Assembly (NCBI RefSeq): GCF_900088125.1
Contig: NZ_FLQT01000003.1
Coordinates: 557,071 to 621,070 of the forward strand
Length of the DNA: 64,000 nucleotides
Source of the DNA: Peptoniphilus pacaensis
GTDB taxonomy: Bacteria; Bacillota; Clostridia; Tissierellales; Peptoniphilaceae
Direction of reading: 5' to 3'
Part shown: piece by piece, positions 8,847-17,107 of the stretch
How positions within the stretch are numbered: the stretch's first letter is position 1
How the letters are laid out: every line of letters starts with the position of its first letter
Made by a program: the position numbers and the translations under genes
The notes under the pieces: model-generated
Seen by the model: the letters and a program-made list of their open reading frames with translations, nothing else
What the model was told of the DNA's origin: nothing
The model's database searches: none

Positions 8847-9797
8847 TTACATGTTTAAACTTCTCTTTTGAATATTTCGCTTCCTTGCATACTTTTCAGT
8901 TAATATTGGAGTGATAATGCTCGTCAGCACCACGCCAAATGCAATTTGTGCAACCGCTAGCCTTGCAATTTCAGCTATACTCGGGTCAGCTGCGGCGATT
9001 ATCATAGGCACAGAAACTGACAAACCGGCGATCGATGTGATTCCAAAGGTTGTCATTCCGTCTTCTTTTAAAACCCTTGTTTCGAAAAGCCAAATGAGCG
9101 GAAAACAAATAACATAGAAAATGACAGTTAAAATGATTCCCTCAAATCCGGCTTTAAAAGCTGAGATCAAATTAATTCCGGCACCGAATGCCCAGCCCAT
9201 AAATGGGTTTAGAATAGGAACTGCTGCCGAGAAAAATTTGCCCAGGTCTTTGTCCAAGTTGCCAATGATTACTCCCGATAAAATCGGAATTAATACTGAA
9301 ATAACCGGCATCCAATCAACACTCGATGCTTTGGACACGCTGTACACCAATATCGGGAAAGCCGGCACACATAATAGACCAGTAAGTCCAAATGCTGCTT
9401 CATCGCTTTCGCTTCCGTAGTCGCTAACAAGAGCGAGGTATAGGGATGGATTTAGTGAACAAATCGTTGTAGTAAAGGCAATGGCTGAAATGCCCCAAAT
9501 GCCTTCCATTCCAAAGAAACGGAAGAATAGAATTGAAAAAGCAAAACAAAGTATAATTTTTACCAGCAAAATCGAACCCTGCTTCTTTAATACTTTTTTG
9601 ATTTTTTCTAAATCCAGGGCTGCTGACGAACAAAAGCAAACCAGAGCAACTATGTAGTTAATACCTTTCGTGGTAAAGAATGCTTCCGTCATCCCGCCTA
9701 TCTTAAAAATGTCCGGCAAAAATGTTGCAAATAATGCGCTGATTAGCATAGGAATTAAAAGCATGCCACCGGGAATTTTTCTCATGAATTTTAACAT
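8847..9797 (-). CDS. kdgT: 2-keto-3-deoxygluconate permease family transporter
   Basis: 316 residues with about ten membrane helices and the N-terminal signature FMRKIPGGMLLIPMLISAL of the KdgT family, followed by FFTTKGINYIVA. In enterobacteria KdgT imports 2-keto-3-deoxygluconate with protons; here no KDG-catabolic genes are adjacent, and the partner is an M20 amidohydrolase, so the true substrate may differ. The start is the ATG preceded by GGAGGTGC; the longer frame upstream lacks a site. Confidence 0.8.
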   Translation of the reverse strand: MLKFMRKIPGGMLLIPMLISALFATFLPDIFKIGGMTEAFFTTKGINYIVALVCFCSSAALDLEKIKKVLKKQGSILLVKIILCFAFSILFFRFFGMEGIWGISAIAFTTTICSLNPSLYLALVSDYGSESDEAAFGLTGLLCVPAFPILVYSVSKASSVDWMPVISVLIPILSGVIIGNLDKDLGKFFSAAVPILNPFMGWAFGAGINLISAFKAGFEGIILTVIFYVICFPLIWLFETRVLKEDGMTTFGITSIAGLSVSVPMIIAAADPSIAEIARLAVAQIAFGVVLTSIITPILTEKYARKRNIQKRSLNM

Positions 9798-9882
9798 AAA
9801 AGCACCTCCACACTTAACATATACCCAACTAACACAATAAGTTATTAAACATGATATTAAAGGAAGCCCCAATCATCATTAG

Positions 9883-10032
9883 TCATTTTATAGCATCATA
9901 GATGAAAAATTGTAAGCTTCTTCCAAGTTTTGAAGTCATATCAAAACCATGATTTGCTAATACTTCTCCTGTCAATTCATTGAGCCATTCCATACCTGGG
10001 ATTTGATATTGAATAAAACTCCAAATCTCTAA
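9883..10032 (-). pseudogene. N-terminal remnant of a DUF318/ArsP-type permease
   Basis: A minus-strand reading gives IWSFIQYQIPGMEWLNEL and then LGRSLQFFIYDAIK before a stop. This matches the opening of the DUF318 permeases (ArsP_1 family), where QFFIYD(T/A)IKI starts the first membrane helix. The remaining ~270 residues are missing. Being directly downstream of an arsenic operon it was probably its last member. A start codon is not clear (a TTA sits where ATG is expected after GGAGA). Confidence 0.55.
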
Positions 10033-10159
10033 TCTCCGTAAACTTAAGATTCTTAATTTTCTAAAAATCGGTGCTTTGTATTATTAGCAATACTTACTGA
10101 GAATAAGAGCAAGTCGCTTTGGCTTTCTTGGCAATCCTTCCGACTCCTAATGGGTATAA

Positions 10160-10189
10160 GAAAAGCCCTGAAGGTTTCCCTCCAAGGCT
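10160..10189 (-). terminator. Terminator of the arsenic operon
   Basis: An 11-base fully paired stem (with G-U pairs) closing on a GAAA tetraloop in the RNA, followed by UUUUC in the leftward direction, 135 bp past the acr3 stop. The rest of the gap from the permease remnant to acr3 shows no gene. Confidence 0.8.
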
Positions 10190-10322
10190 TATATTATATT
10201 TCTTGCTGATTATATGGTACCACAGACTATAGATGGACATTCTAAGACGTTTAGGGTGATCTCTGATCCGGCATTTTGTAAATTAATACCACTTGTTTAT
10301 TGTTGGCAGTTTTAACTCATAT

Positions 10323-11363
10323 TCAACGATTAAATTTATTTTCCATAGAGTTGGCAATTCTTACCAAGGCCAACATAACAGGAACTTCAACCAGAACGCC
10401 TACTACAGTTGCTAAGGTAGCTCCTGATGATAGTCCAAATAGAGATATGGCAACTGCAACGGCCAGCTCAAAAAAGTTAGATGCACCAATCATGGCACAT
10501 GGAGCTGCTATTGAATATGGTAGCTTTGCTAAATATGCCATGAAAAATGTTACTCCAAATATAAACAAAGTTTGAATAATCAAAGGAATTGCAATAAGGA
10601 CAATATTTAATGGTTGATCCAATATCTTCTGTCCTTGAAATGAAAATATTATAATCAAGGTCAACAATAATCCCACCATAGTGTATTTATCAAATGCAGG
10701 GATAAACGTATTATTTAGGTAGTCCTCCCCTTTATTTTTAATTATTATACTTCTAGTTACCATGCTTAAAACAAGAGGAACGACAATAAATAATACAATG
10801 GACAATAAAAGTGTTTCCCATGGAATATTTACATTTCCAACCTTTAATAAGAAGCTCACAATCGGTATATATGCAATCAAGATGATTAAGTCGTTACTAG
10901 CTACCTGTACTAAGGTATAAGCACTATCACCTCTTGTTAACTTGCTCCATACAAATACCATTGCGGTACATGGTGCAGCTCCCAGTAAAACCGCTCCTGC
11001 TAAATATTCTGATGCCAATTCCTTATTAATAAATCCTTTATAAACAATAAAGAAAAATAAGGACGCGATTAAATACATAGTGAGTGGCTTAATGATCCAA
11101 TTTACAAACCATGTAATAAATAGACCCTTAGGATTTTTTCCTATGTCTTTTATACTCTTAAAATCAATTTTCAACATCATTGGATAAATCATTATCCAAA
11201 GTAAAATTGTTGTCGGTATAGACACGTTGTAGAACTCAAATTTTCCTAACCACTCTGGAATATAAGGAAAATAGTTCCCAATAAGTACGCCTATTACCAT
11301 ACAAATTAACACCCAAAAAGTCAGGTTTTTCTCAAAAAAACCAATATCATTTGTTTTCTTCAT
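10323..11363 (-). CDS. acr3: ACR3-type arsenite efflux permease
   Basis: 346 residues with ten predicted helices. The conserved Acr3 segment LLGAAPCTAMVFVWSKLTRGD (split around residue 134) contains the essential helix-4 Cys, and ANSMENKFNR closes the protein. It exports As(III) through the cytoplasmic membrane and can be energised by the ArsA ATPase encoded upstream. It begins two bases after the arsC stop, indicating tight coupling in arsDAC-acr3. Confidence 0.93.
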   Translation of the reverse strand: MKKTNDIGFFEKNLTFWVLICMVIGVLIGNYFPYIPEWLGKFEFYNVSIPTTILLWIMIYPMMLKIDFKSIKDIGKNPKGLFITWFVNWIIKPLTMYLIASLFFFIVYKGFINKELASEYLAGAVLLGAAPCTAMVFVWSKLTRGDSAYTLVQVASNDLIILIAYIPIVSFLLKVGNVNIPWETLLLSIVLFIVVPLVLSMVTRSIIIKNKGEDYLNNTFIPAFDKYTMVGLLLTLIIIFSFQGQKILDQPLNIVLIAIPLIIQTLFIFGVTFFMAYLAKLPYSIAAPCAMIGASNFFELAVAVAISLFGLSSGATLATVVGVLVEVPVMLALVRIANSMENKFNR

Positions 11364-11365
11364 TC

Positions 11366-11770
11366 TTAATTTGCCTCAACTTCCTCAATTAATTTATGAA
11401 CCTTACTTTCAATCTCCTTAATAGTTTTTATAAACTCTTCATCATTTTTTCCACTAGGATCTTCTAGTCCCCAATCATCTTTTTTAACAGTGTAAGGCAG
11501 AATTGGACAAACGACATTGCATCCCATTGTGATGAGGTAATCAACTTCAGGAATATCACCTAGAAGCTTTGGCTTTTGAGTCTCCTCCATATCAATGACA
11601 TACATTTCTTTGACAAGCCTTACTGCATCCTGATTAATTTGATCCTTTAATTCTGTCCCTGCAGAATATACCTCAATAGAATCTCCGGCGAATTTTTTTG
11701 TCAGTGCTTCAGCGATTAGACTTCTGCATGAATTGTGAACGCACACAAAGGCAACTTTAGTTTTCTTCAT
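11366..11770 (-). CDS. arsC: Arsenate reductase, thioredoxin-coupled type
   Basis: 134 residues of the low-molecular-weight phosphatase fold. The CX5R active loop is VCVHNSCRS (nucleophile Cys at 10, Arg at 16), and the Cys pair of the thioredoxin-linked relay is in MGCNVVCPILPY near residues 82-89; the DPSGKNDEEF loop is also standard. It reduces arsenate to arsenite for export by Acr3. Nine bases separate it from arsA. Confidence 0.93.
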   Translation of the reverse strand: MKKTKVAFVCVHNSCRSLIAEALTKKFAGDSIEVYSAGTELKDQINQDAVRLVKEMYVIDMEETQKPKLLGDIPEVDYLITMGCNVVCPILPYTVKKDDWGLEDPSGKNDEEFIKTIKEIESKVHKLIEEVEAN

Positions 11771-11779
11771 TTTTTCCTT

Positions 11780-13510
11780 CTATATCAAATAAAGTTTATC
11801 ACCACGAAGGTCTTCTTTTGTCCATTCAACGACGGCAAGTTTTCCTGAAGTGTGATCTAATATCTTGTTAATCCACTTAACTTCTTCATTTGCTTTGGCA
11901 GATAACATCTTGTTGCCGGGATTTGCTTTATATAGGGATGAATTAACAATCCACCAATTTGTATGAATCGATGCCCTTTTTAGATCTTCTTCCAATCGAT
12001 ATGCCTCATAAAATGGGGTAGCCTCCGCCAAGCTAACGATTAATACTTCTGTTTCCTCTCCTCTTAATCTAGGTAACAATTTTTTTACAGATTCAGGTAT
12101 CTGTCCTTGTGTTCTTTCAACTTCTTTATGATAGCTTAAAGTTGAGTCTAAGAGTAACAAGGTATGACCCGTAGGAGCAGTATCAATTACCACTATTTCA
12201 TCATCTGCTTTTTCCACGAGCTCTGCAAAAGCCCTAAATACAGCTATTTCCTGTGTACATGGTGATCTTAAATCTTCCTCAATGTAAGCTACATCATCCT
12301 CATTCATTGTTTTTCTTGCATTTTCTAATACTTCATCTTGATATTTTTTTAATTCTTCTTTTTCATCAATATGACTCATAGATATTCCGCTTGAACTATC
12401 TATCATAAATTTTATATGGTCAGCGGGATCTGTTGTAGCTAGGTGTACCTTTTTACCAAGTTTGCTTAGCTTGAGGGCAACAGAAGCTGCAATAGTAGTC
12501 TTTCCTACACCGCCCTTACCCATAGTAAAGATGACTTTTCTATTATTTTTTACAAGATCGCTAACAACATCATCTAAATTAAAGAGTTTGCCTTTTACTT
12601 CCTCTTTTTCTTCATTAATTTGATCCCTCTTAAGGAGATTTCTTATAGATTCAATTCCGGTAATGTTATATGATCTCAAGGCGATCGTATAGGTCTCAAA
12701 CTCAGTTAACATATCCGGCATATTTTCAAGGGCTAACTTTTGTTTCTTGTATATACTTTCAGATAAGTCATCATCATATTTTTCTAAGACACCATTAATC
12801 AATAGTATTTGATTTTTTATTCCAATCTCAGATAGCTCCTCTGATGCTCTGGCTACCTCATTAAGTGGTGTTTTATCAGGCCTTGTAACTAATACTAGGG
12901 TTGTTAAACTCCCATCTGCTAAATTTTCAACTGCCTGTTTATAGGTTTCTTTTTTAGACTCTAATCCTGATAACTGTCCTAAACAAGATGCTCCATGTGT
13001 GCTTTCACTGATGAAATCAGTCCAAGCAGAAGGAAGCTGTAACATTCTAAGAGTATGACCTGTAGGCGCTGTATCAAATATGATATGGTCATAGTCTGTA
13101 TTGAGCTTAGGATTTGTAATGAAATTAGAAAACTCATTAAAGGCAGCAATCTCTACTGTACAAGATCCGGATAGCTGTTCTTCCATATTCTCAATAACAG
13201 AATCAGGTAATTTGCCCCTAAAAGGTGCTACTACACTTTCTTTATAGTTATGCGCCGCTTCCAATGGATCCAGATTGATTACTTCTAAATTTTCTACTCC
13301 TTTAATCGGCTTTGCTTCACCGCCTAATTCTGTTTCAAAAACATCTTGAAGATTTGAAGCAGGGTCTGTACTAATAAGTAGTACTTTCTTTCCTTCGTCT
13401 GCTAAAGTTACTGCTGTTGCACAAGCTGCAGATGTTTTACCAACGCCTCCCTTGCCTGTGAAAAATAGATATTTAGTTAATTCAACATTTTCAAGATTAA
13501 ATTCCTTCAT
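11780..13510 (-). CDS. arsA: Arsenical pump-driving ATPase
   Basis: 576 residues in two homologous halves. Each has a P-loop (FTGKGGVGKTS near 17; MGKGGVGKTT near 330), a DTAPTGHTL signal sequence, and the As(III)-binding cysteines: GSCTVEIAAF and GASCLGQ in the first half, SPCTQEIAVF in the second. It binds arsenite handed over by ArsD and drives the membrane permease. Full length and intact. It starts 12 bases after arsD. Confidence 0.95.
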   Translation of the reverse strand: MKEFNLENVELTKYLFFTGKGGVGKTSAACATAVTLADEGKKVLLISTDPASNLQDVFETELGGEAKPIKGVENLEVINLDPLEAAHNYKESVVAPFRGKLPDSVIENMEEQLSGSCTVEIAAFNEFSNFITNPKLNTDYDHIIFDTAPTGHTLRMLQLPSAWTDFISESTHGASCLGQLSGLESKKETYKQAVENLADGSLTTLVLVTRPDKTPLNEVARASEELSEIGIKNQILLINGVLEKYDDDLSESIYKKQKLALENMPDMLTEFETYTIALRSYNITGIESIRNLLKRDQINEEKEEVKGKLFNLDDVVSDLVKNNRKVIFTMGKGGVGKTTIAASVALKLSKLGKKVHLATTDPADHIKFMIDSSSGISMSHIDEKEELKKYQDEVLENARKTMNEDDVAYIEEDLRSPCTQEIAVFRAFAELVEKADDEIVVIDTAPTGHTLLLLDSTLSYHKEVERTQGQIPESVKKLLPRLRGEETEVLIVSLAEATPFYEAYRLEEDLKRASIHTNWWIVNSSLYKANPGNKMLSAKANEEVKWINKILDHTSGKLAVVEWTKEDLRGDKLYLI

Positions 13511-13522
13511 GATAAGTTCCCC

Positions 13523-13900
13523 TTAGCAACAAGAGCTATTATTTCCACAGCACCCTTGATTTGGTTCTTTATCTTCACTACTTTCAAGATAATCTTTAGA
13601 GATTTGTAAAAGTTCCATTATTTCTTCATTCTTTGGATATCTGCCTTCTATGACTATATCGTCGTCCACAAGGATTAATGGCAGCCCATCGGTTCCACTT
13701 TTATCCAAAGCATCTTTTACCTTGCTATTATTGACAAAGGCCGCCGGCTCACTTGATAAATTGTATCTTTCAATAGTGATACCATTTTTCTTCAAGTTAT
13801 TAATTACTGTTGAAATACGTACGAGTTCAGGATCTACATTAACTCCGCAAACACCTGTATCACAACACATAGCCGGTTCATAAATTGACATTCTTTTCAT
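13523..13900 (-). CDS. arsD: Arsenite metallochaperone and weak repressor
   Basis: 125 residues. The first Cys pair and third Cys that bind As(III) (AMCCDTGVCG, positions 12, 13 and 18) are present, as are two C-terminal vicinal pairs (GCCGNNSSCC). ArsD passes arsenite to ArsA. An ArsR-type inverted repeat lies 44-63 bases upstream of the start, so arsDAC-acr3 can be controlled separately from arsR. Confidence 0.93.
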   Translation of the reverse strand: MKRMSIYEPAMCCDTGVCGVNVDPELVRISTVINNLKKNGITIERYNLSSEPAAFVNNSKVKDALDKSGTDGLPLILVDDDIVIEGRYPKNEEIMELLQISKDYLESSEDKEPNQGCCGNNSSCC

Positions 13901-13943
13901 TTTTTACACCCTTTCTTCAATTTCCCGAATTGAATTTTTTGAT

Positions 13944-13963
13944 ATATCAAATTATTTTGATGT
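13944..13963. promoter_or_regulatory. Probable ArsR operator upstream of arsD
   Basis: The imperfect palindrome ATATCAA-N6-TTGATGT has the same half-sites and spacing as the perfect copy ahead of arsR, so it is probably a second binding site for the repressor. Confidence 0.65.
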
Positions 13964-13977
13964 GAATAGCCTTTTTT

Positions 13978-13999
13978 TAGTTACCCCTAAGGGTAACTA
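13978..13999. other. Perfect palindrome over the arsR stop codon
   Basis: Nine-base perfect arms (TAGTTACCC/GGGTAACTA) around a four-base loop include the arsR TAG stop. On the coding strand the stem is followed by an A run, not a U run, so it is not a standard terminator for arsR; it could be an attenuating or mRNA-protecting hairpin between arsR and arsD. Confidence 0.6.
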
Positions 14000-14278
14000 A
14001 TGTCTTGCTGTAGATTCTAAAAACATCTGTATTATTTTTTGTCTTCCTTGTTCAGATATAGAGTAGTAAACCCACTTGCCTTCTTCTCTTGCTGTAACAA
14101 TTCCTGACTCTATCAATATTTTCATATGGTATGACAAGCCTGATTGTGTTAAATCTAGTTTTTCCAGTAAAACACAGGCACATTCTTCCCCATTTTTTAA
14201 TAAATCTAATATCTCTAGGCGAATCGCCACAGAAAAGGCTTTAAATATCTTTGCAGTTTTTACTAAGTCTCTGGTCAT
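13997..14278 (-). CDS. arsR: ArsR/SmtB-family metalloregulator
   Basis: 93 residues forming one winged helix. The metal-binding ECAC (Cys 33 and 35) sits in the sensor helix ahead of LTQSGLSYHMKIL, the DNA-recognition helix, and the wing ends in WVYYSIS. It represses the ars genes until arsenite binds. GAGGGGG precedes the ATG, and a perfect operator-like palindrome overlaps the leader just upstream, consistent with autoregulation. Confidence 0.93.
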   Translation of the reverse strand: MTRDLVKTAKIFKAFSVAIRLEILDLLKNGEECACVLLEKLDLTQSGLSYHMKILIESGIVTAREEGKWVYYSISEQGRQKIIQMFLESTARH

Positions 14279-14289
14279 AAAACCCCCTC

Positions 14290-14309
14290 ACATCAATTTA
14301 TTTTGATGT
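14290..14309. promoter_or_regulatory. ArsR operator
   Basis: Perfect inverted repeat ACATCAA-N6-TTGATGT directly upstream of the arsR ribosome site; its half-sites recur ahead of arsD. Confidence 0.75.
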
Positions 14310-14509
14310 GTTTACCGTATCACCAATTGTTCTTCATGTCAAGTCTTATTTCGTAAGATATCAAAATTGCTTCTGCATAATCTTGTCATCTTATTTTATT
14401 GTAATTAATGTTAGTTTCTTTTATGTTCATACTCCGATCATGGAGCATATAAGTTTATGGAATGACATTACAAGCACCATCTCTCCTTTTTATCTGACAT
14501 CTAAAATCC

Positions 14510-14698
14510 TCAAGAACCATTTGTAATGCGAATCGGATGTTCCGGAGCTTTCGTCGTTTCAGGTGCCTTTTTATGCCACCTCCTTACCGTTCTTGCATCG
14601 GCAAATAGAACTTTCCCGATATGCTCCCAAGTATAGTTATGAAGATAGCGATACATCAAAACCAACTGTTCGTCTGTATCTTTGACGGTCATTAGCAA
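14510..14698 (-). CDS. HTH protein fragment, phage/ICE DUF1492-like
   Basis: 62 codons ending in a typical sigma-region-4-like helix-turn-helix (DEQLVLMYRYLHNYTWEHIG then ADARTVRRWHKKA, around residues 9-45). This is the tail of the DUF1492/ArpU-type proteins found on phages and conjugative elements, which are normally about 130 residues. Either a truncated gene or a short standalone; the second ATG (MTVKDTDE) is as likely a start. No ribosome site is clear. Confidence 0.45.
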   Translation of the reverse strand: MLMTVKDTDEQLVLMYRYLHNYTWEHIGKVLFADARTVRRWHKKAPETTKAPEHPIRITNGS

Positions 14699-15012
14699 AT
14701 CTCTTATCTGCCTTTTCAGTTCAATAAGGATTTATACCTCCGCATCAATTTTATAGCCTATTATCCTGGTTTCTTGACATCAATACTATAGCCTCAGCCG
14801 TCGAATCTTGCCTATCGAATCACCCTAGCGGGCGCCTCTCTTGGAGATTCTTGGTATGATCAAGACCTAACATGATGAGCGAAAGCGAATCAATGTAGGT
14901 CTGATGCAACCATTTGCCCAAATCTTTGATTTGGTGCAAATGTCTACTGACCTTCCTCTATTGCTACTTCGATTCGCTGTGCGAATCTCGTACCAATAGG
15001 GTTAGGGCTTCA

Positions 15013-15095
15013 ACGTGGCTCGAGTGGTCAGTATGGATAAAAATTAATATTTCTCTAACGCTTCGTATGTTGGAATAAGTCAATTAACTTTTTAT
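15013..15095. repeat. Degenerate direct repeat, copy 1
   Basis: Starts GCTCGAGTGGTCAGTATGGAT and runs into a segment ending in TCAATTAACTTTTTA. A diverged copy in the same orientation starts at about 15959 (GCTTGAGAGGTCAGTTGAGAT). The pair brackets the 170-residue hypothetical gene. Confidence 0.4.
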
Positions 15096-15364
15096 TCTCT
15101 TTCTTACTAGATACTTTACAAAGAGTATACCTTTTTATATGAAAAATAAGAAACTCCTGCTAAGGTTTCAGCAAGAACTCTTACACATGAATAAACTGCC
15201 GTCATTTGCATGGCAGTAAATTCGTTTACATTCCTACCTGCTGTTGTTCTCCCAAATAAAAAAGACGAAGAAGATCTCCCCGTCTTTAGGTTTGTCTCTC
15301 GACTTACCTGTGCCCTTATGGATGGATATTCTATTTAAAATGTTTATATTACCACCCTCCTTAA

Positions 15365-15397
15365 ATTAGGTATAAGAAAAGCACCTACTTTCGTAGA
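15365..15397 (-). terminator. Terminator after the 170-residue hypothetical gene
   Basis: Stem GCATCTAC/GTAGGTGC with one mismatch on the minus strand, loop GAAA, then TTTTC. The sequence just past it (TATAAGAAAAGC in plus) matches the start of the terminator after the ars operon. Confidence 0.65.
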
Positions 15398-15407
15398 TGC
15401 CGGCAAT

Positions 15408-15920
15408 TCATATTAATAACATAGGATCTGAGCCAAACCAAGTCTCTACATCTCTATCATGCTCACCATTATTTATAGGATCTTCATATCCTACATCATC
15501 AATCCATGAGATTGCGAAGTAATATTTCTCTGTTTGAGTTTCTTTTAATACCAAATAAGATAGACCATTAGGCTTATATTCTATATCGTAATCATTATTT
15601 GCTTCGATTAGTCTACCTCCTATGTATCCCCAACTTTCCCCGTAGGCCCCAATAGATAGCTTTACTCTTTCTTCCCCATAAAAACCTATACATTCTAGCA
15701 TCTCCCCAGTTTCTATTTCAGATTTCAAGGATTGATTATTTATAATTTCGCAAGAAATGCTATATTCTTCACCTGTTGGTTTGGATCTTATTTCTATTAA
15801 GTACCTGCCTAATATATTAGAACAAGTTCTATCATTGGCGCACTTTTTGTATTCGTAACCTATTTCTTTGCCATTTATTTTTATAAATATATCTCCAAGC
15901 GGAGTATTTAACCTCTTCAT
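15408..15920 (-). CDS. Hypothetical protein, 170 aa
   Basis: An A+T-rich gene encoding an acidic, beta-rich soluble protein with no signal peptide or membrane helix. Visible features are a Cys near 27 (KKCANDRTCSNI) and an aromatic C-terminal ISWIDDVGYEDPIN segment. I do not recognise the family. AGGGGAG lies ten bases before the ATG. It is flanked by a terminator and by degenerate repeats, and its base composition differs from the core genes, pointing to transfer. Confidence 0.6.
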   Translation of the reverse strand: MKRLNTPLGDIFIKINGKEIGYEYKKCANDRTCSNILGRYLIEIRSKPTGEEYSISCEIINNQSLKSEIETGEMLECIGFYGEERVKLSIGAYGESWGYIGGRLIEANNDYDIEYKPNGLSYLVLKETQTEKYYFAISWIDDVGYEDPINNGEHDRDVETWFGSDPMLLI

Positions 15921-15958
15921 ATAAGTCTCCCCTTGATATTATACCTAATTCAGAATAG

Positions 15959-16045
15959 CTTGAGAGGTCAGTTGAGATGAAAGACACAACTTCTTAAAAG
16001 CCTCTTATGTGGGAACATGTTAATCAATAAACATCTTATAATTTA
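15959..16045. repeat. Degenerate direct repeat, copy 2
   Basis: Partner of the copy near 15013: GCTTGAGAGGTCAGTTGAGATGAAA then, after a divergent centre, TTATGTGGGAACATGTTAATCAATAA-like sequence matching TATGTTGGAATAAGTCAATTAA. Confidence 0.4.
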
Positions 16046-16067
16046 TTATATCATTTTAGAACTAAGA

Positions 16068-16097
16068 AAAAACAGCCCTCCAAAGAGCTGTTTAGAT
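16068..16097 (-). terminator. Terminator after the 85-residue membrane gene
   Basis: AACAGC/GCTGTT stem extended by G-U pairs with a run of U on the leftward transcript. Confidence 0.7.
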
Positions 16098-16125
16098 TAT
16101 TATTTTCTTGTTTTAGTCGCATTAC

Positions 16126-16383
16126 TTATATTAGATGACTTACAAACATTGCTATAGGCAGTAATAAGATTAACATAATATTCAATACTATAAATAATCC
16201 GTCCTTTTCCCTTACCCCAAATATTAAACCTATTAGTCCAACAATTGGGCAGACAAACATCGATGTGAGCCCAGTTGGCCTTAGATTTGTATAGCTTTGA
16301 AATATGTCTACCGGAAGTAGGTAAGAAATTACAAATAGTACAAGTCCAAGTAAAAATAACTTCTTGCTTAAATTCTTCCTCAT
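16126..16383 (-). CDS. Small membrane protein, 85 aa
   Basis: Three hydrophobic helices (about 8-24, 40-57 and 62-82) separated by short loops, with a basic N-terminus (MRKNLSKK) expected to face the cytoplasm. No family recognised. A+T-rich like its neighbours. No strong ribosome site: GGAGAAGAC lies before the ATG. Followed by its own terminator. Confidence 0.55.
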   Translation of the reverse strand: MRKNLSKKLFLLGLVLFVISYLLPVDIFQSYTNLRPTGLTSMFVCPIVGLIGLIFGVREKDGLFIVLNIMLILLLPIAMFVSHLI

Positions 16384-16577
16384 AAAGTCTTCTCCATTTT
16401 TCTAAGCTCCTAATTCTGCCTACAAGACTTTTCTTGCTATGCTCTATATACGACTTGCCGGAAAATAGTATTGCAAGTTTTCCTTAAATAGCCATATTCC
16501 ATTGAATTTCGCAAAGATTATTGTACCCATACCAAATACTAGCCACCTAATACTACCCTTTCACAAATCCCAGTCTG

Positions 16578-16799
16578 TTATTTGATAATAATCGCATAGA
16601 CTCCAAATAAAATTAGGCTAATTCCAATAATTAATTCTACCAATCCCACGCGCTTGGCATCTGATTCTGTCTTTCTACCTGCTTTATAAGCTTCTTCAAA
16701 GCCGTTGATTAGATTATACTTCTTTCGAAAATAAATCTTATATCCAAATACGGTAAATGCAACGCCGAGCGTCATTAGTATAATTTTTAATATCAACAT
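16578..16799 (-). CDS. DUF3784-type small membrane protein
   Basis: 73 residues with helices at about 2-20 and 53-71 flanking a polar stretch, FGYKIYFRKKYNLINGFEEAY (in two pieces), which is the typical DUF3784 core around Y-N-L-I-N-G. Function unknown; such proteins are frequent near mobile elements and resistance transporters. A GTG ten codons upstream extends the frame, but the ATG fits the family start and follows AGGGG. Confidence 0.6.
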   Translation of the reverse strand: MLILKIILMTLGVAFTVFGYKIYFRKKYNLINGFEEAYKAGRKTESDAKRVGLVELIIGISLILFGVYAIIIK

Positions 16800-17030
16800 T
16801 CTGCCAACCCCTAAATCATTTTTATCCACTCGTACCTGCTTTCATTCAAATTAGCTTCATTTTGGACGAAAATCATTTGCTGTCCGCACGAAAATAAAAT
16901 GTACTCCTGCCCGAACCTTCCCTGATGACAAAATACCCCTCACTTTATAAAGTGAAATTTGTCCTCTTTGGTAACCAGAATTTTTATTTTTTATAGTATT
17001 TTTGAGTTTCAATGATTAATTTGAACATAA

Positions 17031-17062
17031 AAAAAGGACTTATGCTATTAGGCATAAATCCT
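17031..17062 (-). terminator. Terminator of the ECF/ABC transporter operon
   Basis: Eleven-base stem (AGGATTTATGC/GCATAAGTCCT with a G-U pair) and a run of seven U on the leftward transcript. Confidence 0.8.
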
Positions 17063-17107
17063 CTAATCTAAGTTTTCTTCTTCAAAGACTTTAAATCTTT
17101 CTTCCTA

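Larger units (their letters stand above)
14699..15407. other. Non-coding palindrome-rich stretch
   Basis: About 700 bases with no gene but several inverted repeats: a 14-bp stem at 14911-14942 (CATTTGC-CCAAATC against GATTTGG-GCAAATG with one bulge), AGCGAAAGCG and ATTCGCTGTGCGAAT motifs nearby, and a terminator-like stem at 15258-15286 (AAAGACG/CGTCTTT). It marks the beginning of the A+T-rich acquired block. Confidence 0.5.

Noticed and set aside
15006-15018. GCTTCAACGTGG as a possible left attachment site matching GCTTCCACGTG at the rlmD 3' end
   Set aside because: Only about 10 of 11 bases match, which is expected by chance in this length of sequence, and no empty-site comparison is available.
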